From the NCBI RefSeq assembly GCF_007004645.1, contig NZ_ML660019.1, positions 1,260,437-1,324,436 on the forward strand: DNA of 64,000 nucleotides. Reading direction: 5' to 3'. The notes under the pieces were generated by a model. It worked only from the letters and a program-made list of their open reading frames with translations. It had not been told where the DNA came from and made no database searches. This document shows positions 20,851-29,135 of the stretch, piece after piece; positions within the stretch are counted from its first letter, which is position 1, and each line of letters begins with the position of its first letter. The position numbers and the translations under genes were made by a program. The stretch comes from Aliiroseovarius halocynthiae. Its GTDB lineage: Bacteria; Pseudomonadota; Alphaproteobacteria; Rhodobacterales; Rhodobacteraceae.

Positions 20851-20900
20851 ACATATTGAGACATTGAAAAAGACATGGCAAGCCGATGGTCTCAATATGT
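20851..20900. repeat. res-like inverted repeat between tnpR and tnpA
   Basis: A perfect 12-base inverted repeat, ACATATTGAGAC (20851-20862) and GTCTCAATATGT (20889-20900), separated by 26 bases. It sits in the divergent gap where Tn3 elements carry resolvase sites. It probably doubles as the operator for both genes. Confidence 0.65.
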
Positions 20901-20941
20901 GTACTTTCAAAGGCTCCATTTCATAAAGAAAGAACAATCCG

Positions 20942-21590
20942 ATGGCACACCGAGCGGTTCTGACCGCGCGACAACGCGCGGCTCTTTTTGATCTTCCCAC
21001 AGACGAGGTGGCGTTGCTTCGGCACTACACCTTAGATGATGAAGACATAGAGCACATCCGCACGCGACGGCGACCGGGAAATCAGATCGGCTTTGCACTG
21101 CAACTCTGCGCCTTTCGATATCCAGGACGGCTGCTGAAAGCTGGCGAGGTAATCCCGGAGCCAATTTCCCGTTTCGTGGCAGCACAGCTCGGATTGAAGT
21201 CGGAAGATCTACGGATACCAGATGTTTAAAGGCAAGGCCGCCAAGAAGATGCTGAAATGGCTGGATCAACATGCCGAGGCAGCGGCGTCCAGTGAAAGCC
21301 TGGTACGTGGCTTCGTTGAAGAGTGTCGCAGGCGGCAGATCATCCTGCCTGGAATGACGGTGTCGAACGTCACTGTGCTGATGCGTTGGTCGCTGCTGAA
21401 CAACGGGTCGAGGCACGGATTGCATCGGGCCTCTGCTGCAAAATGCGTGCACGGTTGAATCAATTGCTGACCGAAGAAATGGAAGGGCGGATCAGCCGGT
21501 TTATTTGGTTGCGAAAATTTGAAGTGGGTAAGAACTCTGCCGATATCAACCGTCAGATTGATCGGTTGGAGTTTCTTGCGTATTCCAATA
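20942..21590 (+). pseudogene. tnpA: Tn3 transposase, 5' part (broken)
   Basis: Starts intact (DUF4158-type opening MAHRAVLTARQRAALFDLP). It stops after residue 95, resumes in another frame (MLKWLDQHAEAAASS to CRRRQIILPGMTV), shifts back (ERHCADALVAAEQRVEARIASG) and ends at INRQIDRLEFL near 21576. At least one internal deletion is evident near 21222. The catalytic C-terminal two thirds are absent here. The next segment of the same protein is found at 45821, on the far side of the siderophore island. Confidence 0.8.
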
Positions 21591-22143
21591 ACACGCAGCA
21601 ACTCGTCCATTTTAGCGACAGCATGTAATCCATTTCGTTTCAGCAAGCGCAAAGATAGCAAAGGCGGGAAGCGCGGAGACCTCAACTATCGCAGCGGTTC
21701 CCGCCTTTGCGGCCATTTGAGCACCGCAGGAACATTGGGCATACATTTTTTTAAACTAGTTATAGATCGGACCCCTGCCGAACTCGGAAGCAGCGTGACA
21801 TCTGGGTAGCAAATTGTCGCCAGCGATATCGTGAACGGCCTATTGCGGCTGTTCGTCGACTGGTCAAGATGCTGCGGTCGCAGCCCGCTTTGCAGTCATT
21901 CGCTGCATAAGCACGTAATTTACGTAAAGACGCCATGCGTAGCTTATTGTGGTCAGTTGGACAGTGGTTGGTCATGATCAACGGACGTTCATCTTTCGCG
22001 ACACTAATGTGCCTTTTGGGAGTATAGATCAATGGTCAACGAACAGCCAACATCGATGAAAGATGGAGAGCTTCTACGACATCCTGAATGAAACCGACGC
22101 ACAGATATCAGCGAAGCCGCGATCCGTGCAGCAACGCCATTCG
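21591..22143. other. Intergenic region with a 13-bp inverted repeat
   Basis: About 550 bases without a recognisable gene between the broken tnpA and the permease. The clearest structure is GCAAAGGCGGGAA (21658-21670) paired with TTCCCGCCTTTGC (21698-21710) across 27 bases, able to form a strong hairpin. I suspect it belongs to a dispersed repeat family but cannot show it. A reverse frame at 21760-22032 looks accidental. Confidence 0.55.
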
Positions 22144-23163
22144 TCACCGTTTGACCAGAAGATAGATCAGAAACGGCGCGCCGACAGCTGCGGTATAGAT
22201 CCCAACGGGTATTTCGGTCGGCACAAGGGCAGTACGCCCAAAAAAATCAGCTGCTTGCACGATTGCCGTGCCTGTAAACGCAGCGATGGGAAGCATGGTT
22301 CGATGATTGCTGCCAGCTATCATGCGGGCAATATGGGGCGACATCAGGCCGACAAATCCTATTGGGCCAGACACGGCGATGCATGTCGATGCCAACGCCA
22401 CCGCCAGCAGCAGGAACACGACCCGGTCACGCTCGACCGAGCAGCCAAGTCCGACGGATATTCCGCGTCCCATCATCATAACATCAAGCGTTGTCACTGA
22501 CAGGAAACTAAGGGGGACCAAGACCGCAGCAGCTACAGCGATGGTGGCGACATCAGACCATTTTGCACCATAGATGCTGCCTGATATCCAAAGCATTGCC
22601 TGGCTAACCAGCTGCAGTTTTCCAAAAATCATTACGACGGATATCAAAGCGCTGAAAAACACACCAACACCGACACCAGCCAAAATCAACCGGGTGGAGG
22701 ACGAGGATCCCGTCCAGCCGACGGCATAGGTACAGGTTGCGGCGATCACGCCCCCCCCAAATGCTGCCAATGGCAGAAGCGACAAAGGCAAATCGGGAAA
22801 GACCACAAGGACAGTCACTGCCCCCAAGCTGGCCCCCGCATTGATGCCTAAAGTTCCGGGCGATGCCAGCGGGTTTCGACAAATCGCCTGCACGATCACC
22901 CCGGATAACGCAAGGCCTGCACCTACAAATACGGCCAGAAGCGCACGCGGCAATCTTAGGTCCAGTACGATGAATGTGCTTGTATTGTCCCCAAGGCCCA
23001 GTGTTGCAAACAGCACCTCCTGCGGGCTGGCCTGAAACGGACCAGAGGTCATTTGGCTGTAAAACAGCACCAAATTTAGCAGCAGAAGACCGCTGCAAAC
23101 GTATAAGACCTTCCGTCCGGCAGGCCACGCCCGCCCTTTCGGGAACCAGTTACGGATTGTCAC
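22144..23163 (-). CDS. FecCD-type iron-siderophore ABC permease (second subunit)
   Basis: 339 aa with about nine membrane helices and the BtuC/FecCD signatures LDLRLPRALLAVFVGAGLALSG, NPLASPGTLGINAGA and GLMSPHIARMIAGSNHR. It forms the inner-membrane channel together with the upstream permease, which it overlaps by four bases. It should work with the binding protein and ATPase encoded divergently. Probably imports the ferric complex of the siderophore made next door. Confidence 0.92.
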   Translation of the reverse strand: MTIRNWFPKGRAWPAGRKVLYVCSGLLLLNLVLFYSQMTSGPFQASPQEVLFATLGLGDNTSTFIVLDLRLPRALLAVFVGAGLALSGVIVQAICRNPLASPGTLGINAGASLGAVTVLVVFPDLPLSLLPLAAFGGGVIAATCTYAVGWTGSSSSTRLILAGVGVGVFFSALISVVMIFGKLQLVSQAMLWISGSIYGAKWSDVATIAVAAAVLVPLSFLSVTTLDVMMMGRGISVGLGCSVERDRVVFLLLAVALASTCIAVSGPIGFVGLMSPHIARMIAGSNHRTMLPIAAFTGTAIVQAADFFGRTALVPTEIPVGIYTAAVGAPFLIYLLVKR

Positions 23164-24191
23164 GATAAACTACCTTTTCTCACCTGCGCCAAGAAGAAGG
23201 GTATCCCAATCAGCGCAGTCATAATGCCGACAGGGATCTCCTGCCCCGGAACCACAAAACGCGCGGCAAGATCGGCAAAAAGCAAAAGCGCAGCCCCCGC
23301 GCTTGCTGACAATACGATGATCCAGCGATGATCGGCCCCAGCAAGCCCGCGCACCATATGCGGCGCAGCCAGACCGATGAATGCAATCGGCCCCGCAAGA
23401 GCGACAGCGGAACCCGCAAGAAGCACAACTGCAGAAACAGCCATAACCCGAACGGTCACGATGTGCAGCCCAAGGCTTTGCGCCGTGATGTCGCCGGACG
23501 CAAAGATGTTTAGTTTTGGGCCGACAAGCACCGATATCAGCCCCCCCACAACCAAAATGGGTGCCACGCTACCAAGCGCTGTTATGTCTCGACCAATCAG
23601 GGACCCGGCCAACCAAAACCGCATCTCGTCCAGCGTTTGGGCATGCAAGATAAGGATCAATTGTATCAGCGCCGCACTGATCGACGTAACCGCTGCCCCC
23701 GCCAATACCAGCTTGGTTGAGGATGTCCTGCTCGGCCCCAATAGCGAGATAAGATATGATAACGCAGCCGCGACACCTGCGCCCGCCAACGCCAAAAGCA
23801 CAAAATGTCGTGCGTTTGCCGCAGTAAGCAGGAAAGACCCCGCCGCGACGAACAGCGCGGCGCCGTGATTAACGCCCAACAGCTCGGGCGCCGCGATTGG
23901 GTTGCGCGCCAAGGCCTGCATGATTGCACCCGCCGCTCCAAGGGATGCCCCGACAATAACAGCCAACACAGCGCGGGGTAGGCGCGTATCGATGATGATA
24001 AGGTGCTCTCGCGATCCGTCGAATGCGATGAAAGCATCCAAAACTCCGGACGCAACCAGCGAAACGACACCATAGGCCAAGCTGCACCAAAACAATGCAG
24101 CAACAGCGACAGCATTAATAAAAAGAAAGATGATTTGCTTTGAGGGCTGCACGCGAAGACTGCCTGTGGTTGAGTATTCTGGATCAGGCAT
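23160..24191 (-). CDS. FecCD-type iron-siderophore ABC permease (first subunit)
   Basis: 343 aa with many membrane helices and the family motifs DTRLPRAVLAVIVGASLGAAG, NPIAAPELLGVNHGA and GLAAPHMVRGLAGADHR. It pairs with the downstream permease (ATGA overlap). It is transcribed from the control region shared with the binding-protein gene. Confidence 0.92.
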   Translation of the reverse strand: MPDPEYSTTGSLRVQPSKQIIFLFINAVAVAALFWCSLAYGVVSLVASGVLDAFIAFDGSREHLIIIDTRLPRAVLAVIVGASLGAAGAIMQALARNPIAAPELLGVNHGAALFVAAGSFLLTAANARHFVLLALAGAGVAAALSYLISLLGPSRTSSTKLVLAGAAVTSISAALIQLILILHAQTLDEMRFWLAGSLIGRDITALGSVAPILVVGGLISVLVGPKLNIFASGDITAQSLGLHIVTVRVMAVSAVVLLAGSAVALAGPIAFIGLAAPHMVRGLAGADHRWIIVLSASAGAALLLFADLAARFVVPGQEIPVGIMTALIGIPFFLAQVRKGSLS

Positions 24192-24444
24192 TATTGGTAT
24201 TCTTCACAGACTTCAATTACCCTAGTCTTTTTATAAGATATTGACAGCAACTTTTCATAGATGTAGCTCCGGCTGCATCTGCCCCGAAACGGTCTCGCAA
24301 CGGTTGAGGGGTGGGATGACATAGCAGCACCAAAGCCCAAGACAATTTCAAATATCCAGGGTTCGACCAGCTTGCATTGAACAATCAATGTCGTTGGACG
24401 TGGTCTGTTTCAATCTGAAGCATATACACGAACTGGAGTATTTT
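24192..24444. promoter_or_regulatory. Divergent control region of the iron importer
   Basis: 253 bp between the permease and binding-protein starts. An inverted repeat AGATGTAGC-tccg-GCTGCATCT with one mismatch lies at 24259-24280. I could not recognise a convincing Fur, Irr or RirA box by eye. The binding-protein ATG at 24445 has CTGGAG eight bases ahead. Confidence 0.5.
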
Positions 24445-25347
24445 ATGATCACGACCCGCCGAGGCCTCTTCTCCCTCGTAACCGCCTTGACCGTCAGCAT
24501 TTCCGCGGTCGGAAACGCCCATGCCGAAGACGCCCGAGTTATCGAGCATGCAATGGGTTCGACCGAGATCTCTGGCACACCCGAACGCGTCATCGTTCTG
24601 GACAACGGTGCGCTGGACAACCTTCTTGCACTTGGCGTCAAACCCGTCGGCGCGGCCCCGATCTTCCTGGACAAGCCGTTCACCGGATATCTTGTCGAAC
24701 AAGCCGAGGGCGTCGAGAAAGTCGGTACGATCAACGAGCCAAACCTTGAAAGCATCGCGGTGCTGGCCCCCGATCTGATCATCGGCTCGAAGGATGTGCA
24801 CGAAGCGATCTATGATCGGCTGTCGCAGATTGCACCTACGGTTTACACGGAAGATCTTGCCGCCGATTGGCGCGGGCGCTTTGCGCTTCATGCGGCAGCG
24901 GTAAACAAAGCCGAAGCCGCCGAAACGGCGCTAACCCAATATGACGCGGCAGTTTCAGAGTTCAAAGAAAACGCCAACCCAGCCGAAATTTCAGTATTGC
25001 GCGGACGCGGTGATGGGATTGTCATCTATCTGGAAGGGTCGTGGAGCGGCGGCTTGATCGAAGAGCTGGGTCTGGCACGACCTGAAGCGCAAAGCGCCGA
25101 AGGCTTCTCGACCAAAGTGACTGAAGAACAGATCGCCGATCTAGATGGTGATCATATCATCTGGTTCAGCCGCAGCGACGACAACTACATGCTGTCCACA
25201 ATTCAACAAAGCCGCCTGTGGAACACGCTTAAGGCGGTCGAGGCCGAGCACGTGCATCGCCTTGATGCCGGCACATGGTTGAGTGGCATGGGCATTCAGG
25301 CTCGGACGATGATGGTCAATGACATGAAGACCGTTCTGGCGAAATAA
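24445..25347 (+). CDS. Periplasmic iron-siderophore-binding protein
   Basis: 300 aa with a signal peptide (MITTRRGLFSLVTALTVSISAVGNAHA) without lipobox, followed by the two-lobed TroA/FecB fold. Family landmarks are PERVIVLDNGALDNLLALGVKPVGA, the VGTINEPNLESIAVLAPDLII segment and the C-terminal GIQARTMMVNDM. It delivers ferric siderophore to the FecCD-type permeases encoded divergently. The ATPase gene follows 58 bp later. Confidence 0.9.
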   Translation: MITTRRGLFSLVTALTVSISAVGNAHAEDARVIEHAMGSTEISGTPERVIVLDNGALDNLLALGVKPVGAAPIFLDKPFTGYLVEQAEGVEKVGTINEPNLESIAVLAPDLIIGSKDVHEAIYDRLSQIAPTVYTEDLAADWRGRFALHAAAVNKAEAAETALTQYDAAVSEFKENANPAEISVLRGRGDGIVIYLEGSWSGGLIEELGLARPEAQSAEGFSTKVTEEQIADLDGDHIIWFSRSDDNYMLSTIQQSRLWNTLKAVEAEHVHRLDAGTWLSGMGIQARTMMVNDMKTVLAK

Positions 25348-25405
25348 AACATCTGATCGGGCGGGGCCGCTGGCCTCGCCCGTCGATAGCCAAGGGGTGT
25401 GACAT

Positions 25406-26218
25406 TTGCTGAAAATCATTGAAGATACATCGCCAACCAGCTGCGCACCACTTGCCGGGCAGGATCTGACGGTCTGCTACGATCACGAAACCATCATCTC
25501 TGATCTAGACATCTCGATTCCCAAAAGCGGCTTCACGGCCATTATCGGGCCAAACGGTTGTGGCAAGTCCACGCTCCTTCATACCTTGGGCCGGGTGCTC
25601 AGCCCGAAGTCGGGTACGGTATTGCTTTCGGGTGAAAACATACGGTCTAAACCCACTTTGGACGTTGCCCGAAACCTGGGCCTTCTGCCGCAAATGCTGA
25701 TCGCGCCGTCGGGTGTCACCGTTCGTGATCTTGTCGCACGTGGCCGCTATCCCCATCGGAAATTCATGCGCTCATTCACGCGCGAAGATGAAAAAGCTGT
25801 GCAATACGCGCTTGAAGTCGCTGGGCTGCAGGAATTGGCAGAGCGCTCGGTGGACACACTGTCCGGAGGGCAAAGGCAGCGTGCATGGATTGCAATGGTG
25901 CTTGCCCAAGATCCTGAAACGCTGCTGCTTGATGAACCGACCAGTTATCTGGATATTGCGCATCAGATTGATCTGCTGCGGTTATTGCGTCGGCTGTGCG
26001 ATCAGGATCAGAAGTCCATTGTCGCAGTACTGCACGACCTGAACCAGGCAAGCCGCTATGCGGACTTTCTTTTTATCATGAAAGCTGGCCGCCTGATTGC
26101 AGCGGGCAAGCCAGCGGATGTGTTAGATCGTGAAATTGCCCGGGACGTATTTGGCCTAGACTGCGTCGTCATCGCGGATCCGGTTGCGGGTACGCCAATG
26201 CTTGTCCCTGCGAACTAA
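25406..26218 (+). CDS. Iron-siderophore ABC ATPase (FecE/FepC type)
   Basis: 270 aa. Walker A GPNGCGKST, Q-loop in GLLPQMLIAPSG, signature LSGGQRQRAWIAMVLAQ, Walker B ETLLLDEPTSYLD and the H-loop AVLHDLNQASRYAD are all intact. The start is probably TTG 25406, preceded by AAGGGG. It powers the importer formed with the two permeases and the binding protein. Confidence 0.92.
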   Translation: MLKIIEDTSPTSCAPLAGQDLTVCYDHETIISDLDISIPKSGFTAIIGPNGCGKSTLLHTLGRVLSPKSGTVLLSGENIRSKPTLDVARNLGLLPQMLIAPSGVTVRDLVARGRYPHRKFMRSFTREDEKAVQYALEVAGLQELAERSVDTLSGGQRQRAWIAMVLAQDPETLLLDEPTSYLDIAHQIDLLRLLRRLCDQDQKSIVAVLHDLNQASRYADFLFIMKAGRLIAAGKPADVLDREIARDVFGLDCVVIADPVAGTPMLVPAN

Positions 26219-26487
26219 CGACCTAAGATTCGCACGGCGATCGGCCTTGGTCGCCTCGTTTCTGACCCAGTCCTTCGAAAACTACGCTCTCACGTCCAGC
26301 TCAGCGCTAGCTGAGCGTCGTTCGATCGGCCCGCGTTCATTAACTGTATCTTGCTCGCGACTTGTCTGTATTTTCTGTATCCCCGAACGCGGTTTGATGT
26401 TCTGAACACCACGGTGCTAGCGTCGATATAGCCAACGCCAACACCTTTTAAACCTCTGTCACACAACAGAAATGGTCCCTTTAGGCT
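26219..26487. promoter_or_regulatory. Upstream region of the siderophore biosynthesis operon
   Basis: 269 bases between the ATPase and sbnA-like genes. A short palindrome GCTCAG-cgctag-CTGAGC (26299-26316) could terminate the importer transcript. No consensus iron-regulator site was recognised. It presumably contains the promoter for the biosynthetic genes. Confidence 0.4.
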
Positions 26488-27480
26488 ATGAATATCCACA
26501 CATATCCAAGTTCAAAAGACGCGTATTCTGATTGGAACGACCTGATCAATGATGACGCGTATTGGCGCATAGATCTCGTCGATGACGTCACGACCTATGT
26601 GAAGTTCGAGGGCCTCAATCCTGCTGGTTCGATCAAGTTGAAACCCGCGTTGCGGATGCTGCAAGGCCTTGAGGAAACAGGCGCGCTGCAACCCGGCGGA
26701 AAGGTTATTGAGTCCTCGTCAGGAAACCTTGGCATCGCGTTGGCAATGGTCTGCGCAAGACTGGGTTACCACTTTACCTGCGTGGTCGACCCCAACACGC
26801 CAAAAGACAGCATCAACCTGATCAAAGCACTTGGGGCAAACATTGTCCTGATCGAGCAGCCCGATGCAAATGGCGGGTATCTTGAAAGCCGCATCAACTA
26901 TATCAAACAGCAGATCCATCTTGATCCATCCTTGGCGTGGACCAATCAATACGCCAGCCCAGACAATCCAGCCGCGCATGAACATCAAACCGCACGATCG
27001 ATCCATACCGCGCATCCCGACCTAAACTACCTGTTTGTTGGTGCGGGCACGACGGGCACCCTGATGGGATGCGGCGCTTACTTCAAAAAGCGGAACCTGC
27101 CTGTCAAAGTGATCGGCGTCGACGTATTTGGTTCGGTGACCTTCGGTTCCGAGCCTGCCAAACGGCGGATCCCGGGCCTTGGCACAAGCCGCCGCCCCGA
27201 GATCTGTGACAACGACCTTGTCGACGACGTGATCTGGGTTTCAGAAACCGCCACAATATCGCGCTGTCGCTGGTTCGCGCACCAGTATGGGCTGCCGCTT
27301 GGGGGATCATCGGGATCCGTGATGGCTGGTATTCAGCAATATGCGCCCAATATCCCTGCTGGTTCCAAGGTGGTGTTCATCAGCCCGGATCGTGGCGACA
27401 AGTATATCGACACCATCTATAATGATGACTGGGTACAACAGCATTTTGGCCGTCACTGGGACGAGGCCATCATATGCTGA
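26488..27480 (+). CDS. sbnA: SbnA-like PLP synthase for diaminopropionate precursor
   Basis: 330 aa of the cysteine-synthase (fold-type II PLP) family. The PLP lysine is expected at Lys50 in NPAGSIKLKPA, the phosphate-binding loop is SSSGNLGIALA, and GAGTTGTLMGCG is conserved. In Staphylococcus aureus SbnA joins O-phosphoserine and glutamate to N-(1-amino-1-carboxy-2-ethyl)glutamate. Identification rests on the adjacent sbnB homologue and the NIS genes. It overlaps the next gene by seven bases. Confidence 0.88.
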   Translation: MNIHTYPSSKDAYSDWNDLINDDAYWRIDLVDDVTTYVKFEGLNPAGSIKLKPALRMLQGLEETGALQPGGKVIESSSGNLGIALAMVCARLGYHFTCVVDPNTPKDSINLIKALGANIVLIEQPDANGGYLESRINYIKQQIHLDPSLAWTNQYASPDNPAAHEHQTARSIHTAHPDLNYLFVGAGTTGTLMGCGAYFKKRNLPVKVIGVDVFGSVTFGSEPAKRRIPGLGTSRRPEICDNDLVDDVIWVSETATISRCRWFAHQYGLPLGGSSGSVMAGIQQYAPNIPAGSKVVFISPDRGDKYIDTIYNDDWVQQHFGRHWDEAIIC

Positions 27481-27917
27481 ACTATTCCACAACCCCGCAT
27501 GCTCATCTGCCAAAAGCAGCCTGTGCCGAGATCGAACTGTATGACATTGCCAAAATTCGTCCGCACGAAGAAATCGATCTTGGTTATGCGACAGAACTGG
27601 CTCGAAAAATCGGAAGCTCGCGTGTGTTCACGACGCCTGTCGTCGTCGAGCGTAAGCACGGCGTATTGCTTGATGGACATCACCGGTTCCACGCGATGCG
27701 ATGCGTTCTGAAAGCCGCGCGGATCCCGGCCGTGGTCATTGACTATGATGACATAAGCTTCACCGCAGTCGGCTCGTGGCGCGAAAACATCAGCGTCACA
27801 AAACAAGACGTCATCAACGCGGGCCTGAAGGGACCGCTCATGCCCAAGAAAACTTCAAGACACACATTCTTCTTCACAATCGAAAATGTGTCGACCCAGC
27901 TCCACGAGCTGCAGTGA
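27474..27917 (+). CDS. ParB/sulfiredoxin-fold protein, SerK/SbnI-like
   Basis: 147 aa. The core IELYDIAKIRPHEEID followed by VFTTPVVVERKHGVLLDGHHRFHAM is the ParB/Srx fold, with DGHHR at residues 67-71 as in SerK and SbnI. Those proteins phosphorylate free L-serine to O-phosphoserine, the substrate of SbnA. The present protein is shorter than staphylococcal SbnI (about 254 aa), so it may be a stand-alone kinase domain. It is translationally coupled to sbnA and precedes sbnB by 11 bases. Kinase activity is inference. Confidence 0.75.
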   Translation: MLNYSTTPHAHLPKAACAEIELYDIAKIRPHEEIDLGYATELARKIGSSRVFTTPVVVERKHGVLLDGHHRFHAMRCVLKAARIPAVVIDYDDISFTAVGSWRENISVTKQDVINAGLKGPLMPKKTSRHTFFFTIENVSTQLHELQ

Positions 27918-27928
27918 AAGACAATATC

Positions 27929-28942
27929 ATGACAACTGAATATCTCTGGCGAAATGCATCGCAACTTCAATATGTCGCGGCCAACGACATTAATCACATC
28001 TTGCAGCAGAACCGATCCGAGCTAATTGATTTAGTCGCGAAATGCTATGCGACATTCTATGATGGGCATGCGATCAACCCAGATACCTACTCGCTGAAAT
28101 TCCCGCAGAAACCAAACAGTCGTATCAACGCGCTGCCGGCCTATGTTGGCGAAGAGTGCGACCTGGCAGGGCTTAAATGGGTGGCGTCCTTCCCCGACAA
28201 TGTCGCCGGAAACCTGCAACGGGCGTCGGCCTCGATCATTCTAAACTCGTTTCAGACCGGCTATCCGCTTGCCATTCTTGATGGCACTTTGATCAGCTCT
28301 GCCCGGACTGTGGCCAGTGCCGCGCTGGCGGCACGTTGCCTGCGACCCGAAAAATCCATCGATACGATCGCTTTCTACGGCGCGGGTGTCATCAACCGTC
28401 ATCTTCTGGAGTTTCTGAGAGATGATCAGTGGTCGATTGCAAAGGTGGTGATCTCGGATCTCGATCCGGGAAGCGCAACGCGGTTCATTCAGTTCTGCGA
28501 AGAGCTTGGATATTCCTGCGAAAACGCCGGTGCCAGCTTCGCGTCTCAAGATGCCGAGATCATTTCATTCGCCACTTCGGCGCTAGAACCTTGGTATGAT
28601 CTAGAGGTTCTCGATCATCAGGTTCTGCTGCACATGTCGCTGCGAGACATCCTTCCCGCGCGGCTGAAACCTGTGCGCAACATCGTTGACGATGTCAATC
28701 ACGCCGTCAAAGCGAATACCTCGTTGCATCTTCTTGAACAAAGTGAAGGCAGCATTCCATCGATCGAGAACTTCTCGCGCATCCTGCAGGACCCCCCGCA
28801 GGAACCCACGGCCACTGTCGTGTCCGCGTTCGGGATGGGACTGCTCGACGTGGCATTTGGTGGGTACGTCATGAACAAAGCCGAAGGGCTGGGTCATGTC
28901 AGCGTCGTGCCAGACTTCCTGCCCTCGCCCCATCGTTGGTAG
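27929..28942 (+). CDS. sbnB: SbnB-like dehydrogenase releasing diaminopropionate
   Basis: 337 aa of the ornithine-cyclodeaminase/mu-crystallin family. SbnB oxidatively hydrolyses the SbnA product to L-2,3-diaminopropionate and 2-oxoglutarate with NAD+. The Rossmann motif is TIAFYGAGVINRHLLEFL; KFPQKPNSRINALPAYVG and GLKWVASFPDN match the substrate side. The start at 27929 was taken because upstream residues are not family-like. It lies between the SerK-like gene and the large synthetase. Confidence 0.88.
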   Translation: MTTEYLWRNASQLQYVAANDINHILQQNRSELIDLVAKCYATFYDGHAINPDTYSLKFPQKPNSRINALPAYVGEECDLAGLKWVASFPDNVAGNLQRASASIILNSFQTGYPLAILDGTLISSARTVASAALAARCLRPEKSIDTIAFYGAGVINRHLLEFLRDDQWSIAKVVISDLDPGSATRFIQFCEELGYSCENAGASFASQDAEIISFATSALEPWYDLEVLDHQVLLHMSLRDILPARLKPVRNIVDDVNHAVKANTSLHLLEQSEGSIPSIENFSRILQDPPQEPTATVVSAFGMGLLDVAFGGYVMNKAEGLGHVSVVPDFLPSPHRW

Positions 28943-29135
28943 CGGCCAGATCTGGCCTCTTCAACAACGCCAAAGCCGCGAGAATGGTGCATTCGCCACT
29001 TCCATTTCGCCGCTCAGCTCCACTCGAAATCCAAGGGCGCTGATACCTCAGATCAACGACCCTTTCGCATCTGGCAGAACCATGGCCGGTTAAACCGGCT
29101 TGGTTTTGCCATCAGGATCAACAGGAGACTGATAA

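Noticed and set aside
21760-22032. Reverse-strand 90-codon frame after the tnpA remnant
   Set aside because: Composition unlike neighbouring genes and no family resemblance.
24192-24444. A TGA-N-TCA pattern as an iron-regulator (RirA-type) site
   Set aside because: The spacing is ten rather than nine bases, and no second supporting element was seen.
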